Source: Cellulomonas sp. IC4_254
GTDB taxonomy: Bacteria > Actinomycetota > Actinomycetes > Actinomycetales > Cellulomonadaceae
Assembly: GCF_011603975.1 (NCBI RefSeq)
Contig: NZ_JAANNB010000010.1
Coordinates: 1 to 37,687, forward strand
DNA: 37,687 bases
Reading direction: 5' to 3'
The notes under the pieces are model-generated. The model searched no databases. It was not told where the DNA came from and saw only the letters and a program-made list of their open reading frames with translations. How positions within the stretch are numbered: the first letter of the stretch is position 1; every line of letters begins with the position of its first letter. The position numbers and the translations under genes were made by a program. Shown one piece after another: positions 7,001 to 14,335 of this stretch.

Positions 7001-7805
7001 GCAGCTCCCGCAGGTGTCCCAGGGCGACCACCCCGAGCCGGTGGACACCTCCGCGCTGGGCTGGCTGACCGACGGCCACGACACGCTGCCGGCGGAGCTC
7101 GGCTACTTCCTCGACGCCACCTGGCGGATGCACCCCGACCTGTGCGCCCCGGTGTCCGACCTCGCGTACGAGGGGCGGCTGCACGCGGTGCCGTCCGCCG
7201 CCGCGCGGCACCTCGACGGCGTGCCGGCGGGCGTGCGGACGGTGCTGGTCGACCACGACGGCAACGCGGTGTCCAGCGTCGAGGAGGCGGAGCAGGTCGT
7301 CGCCGAGGTCCGCGCGGTGGTCGGCCGGACCTGGACCGAGGACGGCCTCGCGCGACCGCTGGCCCCGGCGGACGTCCTGGTCGTCGCCGCGTACAACGCC
7401 CAGGTGTGGACCCTGACCCGGGCGCTCGTCGCGGCCGGCCTCGACGGCGTGCGGGTGGGGACCGTCGACCGGTTCCAGGGCCAGGAGGCGCCGGTCGTGC
7501 TCGTGTCCCTCGCGGCGTCCACCCCCGAGGACGTGCCGCGCGGGATGGAGTTCCTGCTGTCGCGGAACCGGCTGAACGTCGCGCTGTCCCGCGGGAAGTG
7601 GGCCGCCGTGGTCGTCCGGTCGCCCCGGCTGACGGACTACCTCCCGGGCAGCCCGGCGCAGCTCGCGGAGCTGGGGGCGTTCCTGCGCCTGGGCGCCGGG
7701 CCCGAGGCCGGGACGGCGGCGGCCGGCGCCCACCGGTGGGACGACGCGGCTGCCGCACCGCGCCGGTCCACCCGGGCGCCGGGGAGTCTCACCCAGGCCG
7801 GGTGA
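4092..7805 (+). CDS. TM0106-family RecB-like nuclease fused to an SF1 helicase
   Basis: 1237 residues from a GTG. Order of parts: residues about 1-250, a RecB/PD-(D/E)XK-like nuclease (DFLVRDPG, then VVDAKLAR with Asp145 and Lys147, then LLQVAAYAD); a cysteine-rich knot (CGRCAVC) as in RecB/AddB-type Fe-S nucleases; about 325-540, a DEDD/RNase-H-like exonuclease fold (DFEGD at 330-334, YHYAPYE, YNAYDC); a Gly/Asp-rich linker; about 810-1210, an SF1 helicase with Walker A GPPGTGKT (Lys838), Walker B VVDEAG (Asp943, Glu944), GDPQQLPQ, VDRFQGQE and SRNRLNVALSRGK. It is known as a family of bifunctional nuclease-helicases of unproven role, presumably in DNA or RNA processing or defence. All key residues look intact. 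The gene stands alone; its stop overlaps a CACCC repeat belonging to the next transcription unit. Confidence 0.9.
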   Translation: MQILDDGALALSASDLGAAAACQFAVARALDAALGRGPAVPRAVDATAARAGRLGAEHERRLLDAHVAALGPYDPATGRGVLVLPRPTDRTAAGLAAAHDRTLALLRAGVDVLGQAALFDGTFTGYADFLVRDPGHPRPRYTVVDAKLARQERPAALLQVAAYADQLAAAGVALTDHAELVLGDGRTTRHRLRDLVPVYRDRRRRLQRLLDEHRAGGSPAAWGDPRYRACGRCAVCAPELEARRDVLLVAGVRTTQAARLREAGVRTIEDLAARTEPVDGVGTGTLTTLRAQAALQSRQDHGDGSVLFDVFDPRPIGVLPAPDPGDVFFDFEGDPLYSAGEVGTDGQPAAWGLEYLFGLVETPATPGAAAPFRAFWAHDRAQEKQALLDFLAYVRERRAAHPGMHVYHYAPYERSALLRLAARHGVGEADVDELLRAGVLVDLYATVRGSLRTGQRSSSLKQLEPLYMPGHRTGEVTTAGDSIDQYAQACALRDAGDDAGWRAALAAIAEYNAYDCASTRHLRDWLLARAADVGVHPRPPGPPAVADGTGGAEGTGDPDGSGTAGGTGDGAPEHDALVAALAAHADDPAHRPEGDAGRRTPDQQAVALLGAALGYHWREQKPFWWAHYDRLSSDPADWTDPRSTFVAERVEVVTGWHTPPRARTQQRVLRMTGRLEPGSELRAGATCFGLFDDPVPEHAPVPEHATRGCATGFTVVEVTSAGDGPAARDELLVTERLQAAWAPHDRLPMGLGPTPPPPTATIAAALRALAAGVVAGLPAVPHQPALDLARRLPPRTRSGRPLPVPADEPDGMVGAIAAALRDLDGSYLAVQGPPGTGKTYTGSHVIAALVAEGWRVGVVAQSHAVVENLLAKVVDAGVDPAAVGKKPRPGAPTATPWTALKDTGAFGRFFASQLGGFVVGGTLWDLTHPERLPDGGFDLLVVDEAGQFSLANTFAASAGARNLLLLGDPQQLPQVSQGDHPEPVDTSALGWLTDGHDTLPAELGYFLDATWRMHPDLCAPVSDLAYEGRLHAVPSAAARHLDGVPAGVRTVLVDHDGNAVSSVEEAEQVVAEVRAVVGRTWTEDGLARPLAPADVLVVAAYNAQVWTLTRALVAAGLDGVRVGTVDRFQGQEAPVVLVSLAASTPEDVPRGMEFLLSRNRLNVALSRGKWAAVVVRSPRLTDYLPGSPAQLAELGAFLRLGAGPEAGTAAAGAHRWDDAAAAPRRSTRAPGSLTQAG
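6171..6206 (+). repeat. Two 18-bp in-frame direct repeats
   Basis: CCGGTGCCGGAGCACGC(C/G) occurs twice back to back, encoding PVPEHA twice in the region before the helicase domain. A recent slippage duplication is likely. Confidence 0.7.
7790..7804. promoter_or_regulatory. CACCC repeat, perfect (candidate operator)
   Basis: CACCC-AGGCC-GGGTG, perfect, and extended by T and A to TCACCC...GGGTGA. It overlaps the stop codon of the nuclease-helicase and is centred 107 bases before the DUF1269 start. GTGA follows at 7833-7836, 28 bases downstream. Confidence 0.5.
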
Positions 7806-7903
7806 GCCGGTCGGCACGCCGCCCGGGAGACAGTGACGTGCGGGCAGACCGTGCCCGGACCCGGACCGGCGCGCCGCACGCCGCCGCACGAGGAGGACGA
7901 GCG

Positions 7904-8386
7904 ATGACGACGTTCACGGCCTGGAAGTTCGACAGCCCCGAGGGCGCCGAGCGCGCGCGGGGCGCCCTGCGCGACGCCCAGGGTGAGGGGATCGTCACCG
8001 TCGTGGACTCCGCGGTGGTGTCCTGGCCCGAGGGCGAGAAGCGCCCGGAGCTGCACCACCACCACGAGGGCGGCAAGCACGCGGCGGGCTGGGGCGCGCT
8101 GTGGGGCCTGCTGGTCGGCGGCCTGTTCTTCGTGCCGCTGCTCGGCGCGGCGGCGGGCGCGGGCATCGGTGCCCTGGCCAAGTCGGTCGAGGGCGTCGGG
8201 ATCGACGAGAAGGACCTCATCAAGCTCCGCGACGAGACCACCGAGGGCACCTCGGTGCTCCTGGCGGTCACCCAGGACGGCGACCTCGACCGGCTCGGCG
8301 AGCGGTTCCACGGGCTGGGCTCCCGGCTCGTCGCCACGAACCTGACCGAGGCCGAGAAGAGCCTGCTGCTCGAGACCTTCGGCTGA
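7904..8386 (+). CDS. DUF1269 family protein with glycine-rich membrane hairpin
   Basis: 160 residues; the ATG follows a strong ribosome site, AGGAGG at 7891-7896. The N-terminus (FDSPEGAERARGALRDAQ, VDSAVVSW) has the ferredoxin-like strand-helix start of DUF1269. A natural histidine cluster (ELHHHHEGGKH, about residues 46-56) precedes a glycine-zipper membrane segment (GWGALWGLLVGGLFFVPLLGA and onward, residues 60-90). The C-terminus repeats the fold (EGTSVLLAVTQDGDLDRL...LVATNLTEAEKSLLLETFG). The family is associated with the membrane and often sits with stress genes; the function is unknown. The histidines could bind metal, which is speculation. It is probably co-transcribed with the membrane gene starting 10 bases later, from a promoter under the CACCC repeat. 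Confidence 0.85.
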   Translation: MTTFTAWKFDSPEGAERARGALRDAQGEGIVTVVDSAVVSWPEGEKRPELHHHHEGGKHAAGWGALWGLLVGGLFFVPLLGAAAGAGIGALAKSVEGVGIDEKDLIKLRDETTEGTSVLLAVTQDGDLDRLGERFHGLGSRLVATNLTEAEKSLLLETFG

Positions 8387-8396
8387 GCGGCCCGCC

Positions 8397-8894
8397 GTGG
8401 CCGGCACCGAGGCGCTGACCCGTCCCCGGCTGGTCCGGCGCCGGGCGGGGCACCTGTACGGCCTGGTCGTGACCGGGTCGGTGCTCGCGGCCGCCCCCGA
8501 CTCGATCGGGCTGGCGCGGCTGGCTCTCGCCCTGCTGGGCACGCTGCTCGTCTACTGGGCGGCGGAGAGCTACGCGCACTGGACCGCGACGCGGACCCTG
8601 CTGGGCCGCAGCCTGCACGGCGAGGAGCGGCGGGAGGTCGTCGCGGACGGCCTCCCGCTCGTCGCCGCGTGCCTGGTCCCCGTGGCGGTGCTGCTCGCGG
8701 AGGCGCTGCTGGGCGTCGCCCCGGGCACGGGGGTGCGGATCGCGCTGCTGACGAACACCGCGCTGCTCGTCGGGGTCGGCTGGCGGATGGCCACGTCCGG
8801 CGGCGTGCGGGGGTTCGCCCGGGTCGCGAACTCCGTGGGCGTCGGGCTGCTGGGCGTCGCGATGGTGGCGCTGAAGTACGCGCTGCACCACTGA
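8397..8894 (+). CDS. Four-helix membrane protein, unknown
   Basis: 165 residues from a GTG 10 bases after the DUF1269 stop, so the two are very likely one operon. Hydrophobic helices lie at about residues 20-34, 38-58, 88-110 and 112-130, with another at 147-162. A charged middle section (LLGRSLHGEERREVVADGLP) contains SYAHWTATR and probably lies in the cytoplasm. I do not recognise the family. The gene is convergent with the LuxR-type regulator, with only five bases between the two stops. Confidence 0.75.
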   Translation: MAGTEALTRPRLVRRRAGHLYGLVVTGSVLAAAPDSIGLARLALALLGTLLVYWAAESYAHWTATRTLLGRSLHGEERREVVADGLPLVAACLVPVAVLLAEALLGVAPGTGVRIALLTNTALLVGVGWRMATSGGVRGFARVANSVGVGLLGVAMVALKYALHH

Positions 8895-8899
8895 GCCGG

Positions 8900-11581
8900 T
8901 CAGCTCAGCAGACCCAGCGACCGTCCGCGGGCCACCGCCGCCCGCCGCGTCTGCACGTCCAGCTTCCGGTAGAGCGATTTCAGGTGCGCCTTGACGGTGT
9001 TCACCGAGACGAACAGCTCCTCGGCGATCTCGGTGTTGCTCGCCATGCTCGGCAGCGCCGCGAGCACGCTCAGCTCGCGGTCCGTCAGCGGGACGGGCAG
9101 CGGCTCGGGCTCGGGGGCGGGCTCGGGGGCGCCGATGTGCGCCACCAGGGCCGCCGCGAGGGCGTCGCCCCGCTCCGGGAGCACCCGCGCGAGGGCCGCG
9201 TGCCCCGCCGCGCCCGGGACGACGAACGGGCGGACCACCCGCTCCGTGCCGGCGACCGCGAGCGCCCGCCGGGCCAGGTCGTCCGCCAGGGTCGGGGCGC
9301 CGCGCTCCTCGGCGAGGTGCGCGAGCAGGAGGGTGGCCTCGGTCTGGGTCAGCGTCTCCCCCACGTCGGCGGCCCAGCCGGCGGCGACGCGGGCGTGCCG
9401 CACCGCGGCCGGCGCGTCCCCGCGGGCCCACGCGCGGCGCGCCGCGACCAGGGCCTCCAGCGGGGAGGCGATCCGGGCGTCCGCCGGTCCCGCGGCGGCG
9501 TCGGCGCCGGTGAGCGCGGCGAGCTCGGCGGCCGCGCGCAGCCGGAGCGCGGCGACCAGCGCGGGGGCGGGTCCGGCGGGCCGCTCGGCCGCGAGCGCGT
9601 GCGCGGCTGCCCGCACCCGGCCCCGGCCGAGGGCCGCGAGCGCCTGGACCGCGTGCAGGGCGGCGACCGACCACGGGTCGTCGCCGGCGTCGGTCGCGGC
9701 GAGCCCGTAGGCGACCGCCCGGTCGGCGTCGCCCCAGCGGGCGCGGAGCAGCGCGACCCAGGCCAGCGCCGCGTAGGCGGGACGGACGTGCGCGTACGCG
9801 GTCCAGCCCGACGTGACCGCGACGTCGACGGCCTCGCGGGCCGCCCTCTCGGCGGCGTCCAGCCGGCCCAGCACCGCGAGCGCCAGCGCCAGCCCGGCGC
9901 GCGCGCTGAGCGAGGTGAGGTCGACCGCGTCGGGGTCCTCGGCGACGGAGGCCGCGAGCTCGCGGTGGGCGCCGACCGCGTCGCCCTGCCAGAGCAGCGC
10001 GCCGCCCCGCAGGTCGTGCGCGGAGCGCAGGTACGGCAGGTACGCCGGGAACGGCCAGGGCGCCTGCGCGAGCGCCTCGAGCGCCGCCACGGCGCCGCTC
10101 CCCTGCCCGCCGACGTCGCCGCTGCCCCGGGCGGCCGCGGCGTCCAGCAGGTCGGCGAGCACCCGGGCGGCGACCGGCGGCCGGCCCGCGCGCGCGGCGT
10201 CGTGGGCGGCGAGCGTCCGCAACCGGGCGACGTGGGCGCGGCACGCGGGGTACGCGCGGTCCACGTGCGCGAGGGCCGCGGCGCACAGCTCGGACCATGC
10301 GGCGGGGGGCGCCTCGTCGTACGGCAGCCGGAGCAGCGCCTGACGCACCGCCTCGCGGTTCGGGGTGACGAGCAGCGGGGCGGCAGCCTCGGCCAGCACG
10401 CGGCCGACGAGGTCGCCGTCCTCCGCCTCGGTGGCGTGGTCGAGCGCGGCCACCGGGTCGCCGTGCCGCAGCAGCCACCGGGCCGCGCAGGCGTGCGCGT
10501 CCTGGTGCCCCTCGGGGTCGCGGACCCGCAGCGTCGTGTGCAGGATCTCGCGGAGCAGCGGGTGGTAGCGCAGCGACGCCCCGGCCGGCGCGACCGGCCC
10601 GACGAAGTCGTGCGCCGCCGCGAGGGCGTCGTGCAGGCGGTCGGACGGTGCGCCCGGGCTCAGCGCGCGGGCGAGCTCCGGGCTGAACGTGGGGACGACG
10701 CTGGAGCGGAGCAGGAACGAGCGGACCGCGCCCGGCTGCCGGTCGACCACCTCGTCGACCAGGTAGTCGGCGACGGCCCGGTCGTCGGCGAGCGCCTCCT
10801 CGACGTCGTCCTCGGTGGGCGGCTCGCCGACCCCCTGCAGCCGGGCCAGCCGGCCCAGGGCGATCCGCACGCCCGTCGGCCAGCCCTCGGTGCGCTCCAG
10901 GACGAGCCGGGCCTGCTCGCGCGTGACGTCGACGCCCTCGACCTCGCCCAGGGCGCGCACGTCGGCGGCGGTGAACGCGAGGTCCTCCGCGGCGAGCAGG
11001 GTGGCGCCGCGGCGTCCGACCGGCGGCTCCGAGCGGCTGAGGATCAGCAGCCGCAGCGGCACGTCCGCCGCGAGCAGGTCCCGGACCGTCTGCACCACCG
11101 TGTGGTGCCGCACGACGTCCAGGTCGTCGACGACCAGCGTCGACTCCTCCGGCAGCGACGCCAGGCCCCGCATCCACCGCGCCACGAACGCCGGCGTGCT
11201 GGTGGGCGGCACCCGCAGCCGGGCGAGCGGGTGGTCGGCCGGCACGGCACCGCTGGCCCGCAGGGCGTCCAGCACCCGGCTGGCGAGCGCCTGCGGCACC
11301 GTGTCGCGCGGCTCCAGCGACAGCCAGGCCACCGGGCCCGGCCGCGCCGCGGCCCAGGTCGCCACCGCGGTCGTCTTGCCCCAGCCCGCGCCCGCCGCGA
11401 CGACGGTCAGCCGGCCGTCCCCGTCCCCGTCGAGCAGCTTGTCCACGGCGGGGCGCCGCACCGTGCGCGCGGCCGACGGCCGCAGGGTGCGCTGCTCCGG
11501 CGTCCGGACGTCGAGCCTCCCGGTCCCCCTGCCCGGTGGCTCGCGCAGTTCCCGTCCGGCGCCCCTCCCCGGGGAGCCCAT
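8900..11581 (-). CDS. MalT-like LuxR-family ATP-dependent transcription regulator
   Basis: 893 residues. The chosen ATG at 11581 lies 6 bases after a TACGTT -10 element, suggesting a leaderless message; the frame stays open upstream but that part looks like untranslated GC-rich DNA. After a basic N-terminus there is a STAND-type ATPase: Walker A GAGWGKT (residues 64-70), WLSLEPRDT, LVVDDLDVV (Walker B), LLILSRSEPP. The middle 500 residues are alanine-rich helical repeats (TPR-like, as in MalT). The C-terminus is a LuxR/GerE helix-turn-helix (LTDRELSVLAALPSMASNTEIAEELFVSVNTVKAHLKSLYRKL). Such proteins are inducer- and ATP-switched activators. It is the only dedicated regulator among the CACCC-repeat genes and has a copy centred 61 bases upstream, so it is the prime candidate to bind that repeat; this is inference. 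Confidence 0.88.
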   Translation of the reverse strand: MGSPGRGAGRELREPPGRGTGRLDVRTPEQRTLRPSAARTVRRPAVDKLLDGDGDGRLTVVAAGAGWGKTTAVATWAAARPGPVAWLSLEPRDTVPQALASRVLDALRASGAVPADHPLARLRVPPTSTPAFVARWMRGLASLPEESTLVVDDLDVVRHHTVVQTVRDLLAADVPLRLLILSRSEPPVGRRGATLLAAEDLAFTAADVRALGEVEGVDVTREQARLVLERTEGWPTGVRIALGRLARLQGVGEPPTEDDVEEALADDRAVADYLVDEVVDRQPGAVRSFLLRSSVVPTFSPELARALSPGAPSDRLHDALAAAHDFVGPVAPAGASLRYHPLLREILHTTLRVRDPEGHQDAHACAARWLLRHGDPVAALDHATEAEDGDLVGRVLAEAAAPLLVTPNREAVRQALLRLPYDEAPPAAWSELCAAALAHVDRAYPACRAHVARLRTLAAHDAARAGRPPVAARVLADLLDAAAARGSGDVGGQGSGAVAALEALAQAPWPFPAYLPYLRSAHDLRGGALLWQGDAVGAHRELAASVAEDPDAVDLTSLSARAGLALALAVLGRLDAAERAAREAVDVAVTSGWTAYAHVRPAYAALAWVALLRARWGDADRAVAYGLAATDAGDDPWSVAALHAVQALAALGRGRVRAAAHALAAERPAGPAPALVAALRLRAAAELAALTGADAAAGPADARIASPLEALVAARRAWARGDAPAAVRHARVAAGWAADVGETLTQTEATLLLAHLAEERGAPTLADDLARRALAVAGTERVVRPFVVPGAAGHAALARVLPERGDALAAALVAHIGAPEPAPEPEPLPVPLTDRELSVLAALPSMASNTEIAEELFVSVNTVKAHLKSLYRKLDVQTRRAAVARGRSLGLLS

Positions 11582-11587
11582 GGCCGC

Positions 11588-11593
11588 AACGTA
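11588..11593 (-). promoter_or_regulatory. Putative leaderless -10 element of the LuxR-type gene
   Basis: TACGTT (TANNNT) ends 6 bases before the ATG at 11581, the spacing expected when transcription starts on the A of ATG. No ribosome site is seen. Confidence 0.45.
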
Positions 11594-11634
11594 TACCCGC
11601 GCGTCGCGGTCCCGGGAGGGGTTCCGGGGCGAGC

Positions 11635-11649
11635 CACCCCTGGCGGGTG
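11635..11649. promoter_or_regulatory. CACCC repeat, perfect (candidate operator)
   Basis: CACCC-CTGGC-GGGTG, followed by AGGCCCGCC. It is the copy nearer the LuxR-type gene (centre 61 bases from its start) in the gap shared with the DUF6325 gene. Confidence 0.5.
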
Positions 11650-11702
11650 AGGCCCGCCGGCGACCCCGCCCCGAGGGCGCCGGGGTGCCTCGCGGGGCTC
11701 TC

Positions 11703-11717
11703 CACCCGCGGCGGGTG
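11703..11717. promoter_or_regulatory. CACCC repeat, perfect (candidate operator)
   Basis: CACCC-GCGGC-GGGTG, followed by ATGCCCGCC. Centre 104 bases before the DUF6325 start; GTAG at 11745-11748 lies 27 bases downstream. The copy-to-copy distance from the 11635 site is 68 bases. Confidence 0.5.
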
Positions 11718-11813
11718 ATGCCCGCCCGACCAGCGCCGACGACCGTAGGACCCGGGCCCGCGGGGGCGGACCCGCCCGGGGCGACCGGGCGCCGCGGAGC
11801 GCAGGAGGCAGTC

Positions 11814-12248
11814 GTGGAGACCGCGATCGAGGACATGGGCCCGGTGGACTACCTGGTCGTCGAGTTCCCGGAGAACCGCCTGGACGGAGAGGCGTTCCCC
11901 CTGCTGATGGACCTGGTCGACCGGGGCGTCGTCCGGGTCCTCGACCTGGCGTTCGTCGCCAAGGCCGACGACGGGACCGTCACGGGCATCGACCTGCAGG
12001 AGCTGGACGCCACCGGCGACTTCGACGTCACCGTGCTCGAGGGCGCGTCGTCGGGGCTGCTCGGGGACGACGACCTGGCCGAGGCGGCCGCGGCGCTCGC
12101 GCCGGGGGCGGCGGCCGGGGTGCTGGTGTACGAGAACGCGTGGGCGGCGCCGTTCGCCACGGCGCTGCGGCGCGGCGGCGGGCAGCTGGTCGCCAGCGGC
12201 CGGGTGCCGGTGCAGGCGCTGCTGGCGGCGCTCGACGCGACGGACTGA
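11814..12248 (+). CDS. DUF6325 family protein
   Basis: 144 residues from the GTG at 11814, chosen because AGGAGG (11803-11808) lies five bases upstream; the ATG at 11835 (MGPVDYLVVEFP) is the alternative and matches the usual family start. The core pattern is GPVDYLVVEFP...GEAFPLLMDLVDRGVVRVLDLAFVAKADDGTV...ELDATGDFD, ending in an alanine-rich helix and VLVYENAWAAPFATALRRGGG. The family is a small cytoplasmic or membrane-associated actinobacterial protein of unknown function, often next to SHOCT proteins. Here a SHOCT gene follows after 62 bases. It is divergent from the LuxR-type regulator with two CACCC repeats between. Confidence 0.85.
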   Translation: METAIEDMGPVDYLVVEFPENRLDGEAFPLLMDLVDRGVVRVLDLAFVAKADDGTVTGIDLQELDATGDFDVTVLEGASSGLLGDDDLAEAAAALAPGAAAGVLVYENAWAAPFATALRRGGGQLVASGRVPVQALLAALDATD

Positions 12249-12310
12249 CGCGGCGCCGTCGCGCGCCGCGGGACTGCTCAGGACGAGGACCAGGGACGAG
12301 GAGGGGGACC

Positions 12311-12646
12311 ATGCCCGGACTGCTGCGAGGGGTGGCCAGGACGGCCGTGATCGCCGGGACCGCGAGCGCGGTGTCGGGCCGCGTGCAGCGGCGTCAGCAG
12401 GGACGGTGGGCGGAGCAGGACGCGCGCGCCGCCCAGGCCCAGTACGCCACACCGGTGCCGGCCGGCTACGGCCCGCCGGGGTACAGCCAGGAGCCGCCGT
12501 ACCCGGCGGTGCCGGCGGGGTCGCCGGCGCAGGACGCCGCAGACGCCCGGATCGCGCAGCTGCGCGACCTGGCCCGGCTGCGGGACGAGGGCGTCCTGAC
12601 GGCGGAGGAGTTCGCCGACCAGAAGGCGCGCATCCTCGCGACCTGA
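12311..12646 (+). CDS. SHOCT-domain protein
   Basis: 111 residues; the ATG follows GAGGAGGGGG. An N-terminal hydrophobic stretch (VARTAVIAGTASAVSG), a Gly/Pro/Tyr-rich linker (residues about 45-75) and a C-terminal SHOCT domain (IAQLRDLARLRDEGVLTAEEFADQKARIL, about residues 82-110) are visible. SHOCT is a short helix-turn module thought to mediate oligomer formation or tether proteins; the exact role is unknown. It is the second gene of the DUF6325 operon. A three-unit 17-bp repeat begins at its stop codon. Confidence 0.85.
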   Translation: MPGLLRGVARTAVIAGTASAVSGRVQRRQQGRWAEQDARAAQAQYATPVPAGYGPPGYSQEPPYPAVPAGSPAQDAADARIAQLRDLARLRDEGVLTAEEFADQKARILAT

Positions 12647-12694
12647 CCGCACCTGCGACCCGACCGCACCTGCGACCGGACCGCACCTGCGACC
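12644..12694 (+). repeat. Three 17-bp tandem repeats
   Basis: (T/C/G)GACCGCACCTGCGACC is repeated three times (12644-12660, 12661-12677, 12678-12694) with only the first base of each unit changing. The array starts on the SHOCT stop codon and runs into the terminator hairpin. Confidence 0.85.
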
Positions 12695-12695
12695 C

Positions 12696-12728
12696 GACCC
12701 ACCCGCACCGCACCGGCGCGGGTGGGTC
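12696..12728. terminator. Bidirectional terminator hairpin
   Basis: GACCCACCCGC (12696-12706) and GCGGGTGGGTC (12718-12728) make a perfect 11-bp stem with an 11-base loop, between the convergent SHOCT and MFS genes. Confidence 0.7.
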
Positions 12729-12769
12729 GCGTGCGTCCGCCCCCCGGGTGCCGGGTCGTGCGGTCCGGG

Positions 12770-14335
12770 TCAGGCGGTCCGGGCCGGCGTCGCGGCCGCG
12801 CGGCGCATGCGCAGCGCGTTGGCCGCACCCAGGACGCCCGCGACCAGCGGCACCAGCAGCGCGGCCTGCAGGGCGCGCGGCCGCACCTCCTCGTTGATCC
12901 GCACGACCTCGGCGGCCGCGGCCGGCGGCTCGTCGGCGAGCAGGGCCTGGAGCTGGGTGGTGCTCATCAGCTCGGCGTCCTCCTCGAGCGCCGCGGCCAC
13001 CCGCTCCTGGTCCGCCGGCGCGAGCACGTCGCTGGCGCGCGCCTGGGCGGTGAACCCGGCCGACAGCGTGGCCAGCAGCACCGCGCCCGCGAGCGCGAGC
13101 CCGAACGACAGCCCGAACGACCCGCCGGCGGAGTTCACGCCGGCGGCCTCGCTGACCCGCTCCTCCGAGACCGGCGACAGCGTGTAGTCGTTCAGCTGCG
13201 AGACGAGCAGCCCCAGGCCGCACCCCGCGACGACCAGCGGCCCGGCGAGCGCCCACCCGGACCCGGCGCGCGGCACGACGGGGAGCAGCGCCCCGACGCC
13301 GGCGACCAGCAGGCCGAACCCGCCGAGCACGACCCGGTGCGCCGGCCACCGCCCCGCCCGCCGGCTCATGGCGAGCGCGACGACGAACATGCTCAGCGAC
13401 AGCGGCGCCAGCGACAGGCCCGCGGCCATCGCGTCGTACTCCAGGACCATCTGCAGGAAGATCGGCAGCGCGATCATCGCCCCGCCGAGCGCCACCTGCT
13501 GGAGCAGCTGCTGGGAGACCCCGATCCGGAACCGCGGCGGCCGGAACAGCCCCGGGTCGATGAGCACCGCCCGCCCGCGCCGGGAGCGCCGCACGAGCCA
13601 CAGCGCGAGCCCGGCCAGCGCCAGCACGCCCACGGCGAGCAGCAGCCCGACCGACTCGGCGCCCTCCTGCCAGGCGAGCACCCCGAGCACCAGGCCGCCC
13701 ATCCCGGCGGCGGACAGCAGCGCCCCGACGACGTCCACCTCCCGCGATCCGGTGTACGGCACGTCCCGCACCAGCCGGATGCCGGACAGCACGACGACGA
13801 TGACGACCAGCTCGAGCCCGAACGCGACCCGCCAGGACAGGTAGGTCGTGATGAACCCGCCGAGCAGCGGGCCCACCGCCGCGGCGATCGAAGCCGCGGC
13901 GCCGACGAGCGCGTACACCTTCTTCTGCGCCGTCCCCGTGAAGTTGCCGTGCACGAGCGACTGCATCGCCGGCAGCAGCAGCGACGCCCCGAGCCCGCCG
14001 ACGACGGCCCACAGCACGATCACCGCGGTCAGGCTCTGCGCGAACGTCATCGCCGCCGCGCCGACGGCGTAGCCGAGCAGCCCGAGCACGTACGCCCGCC
14101 GCCGCCCCACGAGGTCGCCGACCTTGCTGCCCACGAGGATGAACGCCGCCGACACCAGCGCCTCGAGGGCGATCGCCGACTGCACCCCGCTCACCGTGGT
14201 GCCGAGGTCCCGCACGACCGCGGAGATCGACACGTTCATCAGCGAGGTGTCGACGACGAGCACGAACATCGCCAGCGCGAGCAGCACCGCCAGCCGGCGC
14301 TCCGTGCGGCCGAGCGCCTCGGCCGGGGCGGTCAC
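12770..14335 (-). CDS. DHA2-type (14-helix) MFS transporter
   Basis: 521 residues. The GTG start at 14335 overlaps the stop of the P-type ATPase (GTGA), so the two are translationally coupled. The first helix carries VLVVDTSLMNVSISAVVRDL, the start typical of EmrB/QacA drug:H+ antiporters; GSKVGDLVGRRRAY is motif A; LSWRVAFGLELVV is the helix-5 boundary typical of the group. About 14 helices follow, with a long C-terminal periplasmic-side loop (FTAQARASDVLAPADQERVAAALEED) before the last helix. The substrate is unknown; a role in export of toxic compounds is usual for the family. Coupling to a cation pump is less usual and suggests joint response to the same stress. Confidence 0.88.
   Translation of the reverse strand: MTAPAEALGRTERRLAVLLALAMFVLVVDTSLMNVSISAVVRDLGTTVSGVQSAIALEALVSAAFILVGSKVGDLVGRRRAYVLGLLGYAVGAAAMTFAQSLTAVIVLWAVVGGLGASLLLPAMQSLVHGNFTGTAQKKVYALVGAAASIAAAVGPLLGGFITTYLSWRVAFGLELVVIVVVLSGIRLVRDVPYTGSREVDVVGALLSAAGMGGLVLGVLAWQEGAESVGLLLAVGVLALAGLALWLVRRSRRGRAVLIDPGLFRPPRFRIGVSQQLLQQVALGGAMIALPIFLQMVLEYDAMAAGLSLAPLSLSMFVVALAMSRRAGRWPAHRVVLGGFGLLVAGVGALLPVVPRAGSGWALAGPLVVAGCGLGLLVSQLNDYTLSPVSEERVSEAAGVNSAGGSFGLSFGLALAGAVLLATLSAGFTAQARASDVLAPADQERVAAALEEDAELMSTTQLQALLADEPPAAAAEVVRINEEVRPRALQAALLVPLVAGVLGAANALRMRRAAATPARTA

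Noticed and set aside
2487..7889. 1800-aa open frame on the minus strand opposite the nuclease-helicase
   Set aside because: Arg/Gly/Pro-rich, no domain pattern; it is the usual antisense shadow of a GC-rich gene. Only the GH26 gene at its lower end is real, in another frame.
10815..12248. Long plus-strand frame reading into DUF6325
   Set aside because: The N-terminal part is the antisense of the LuxR-type gene; the DUF6325 start is supported by AGGAGG at 11803 and the family start.
8268..14012. 1914-aa minus-strand open frame
   Set aside because: Crosses the real LuxR-type gene, DUF6325 and MFS genes in a different frame with low-complexity composition; shadow.
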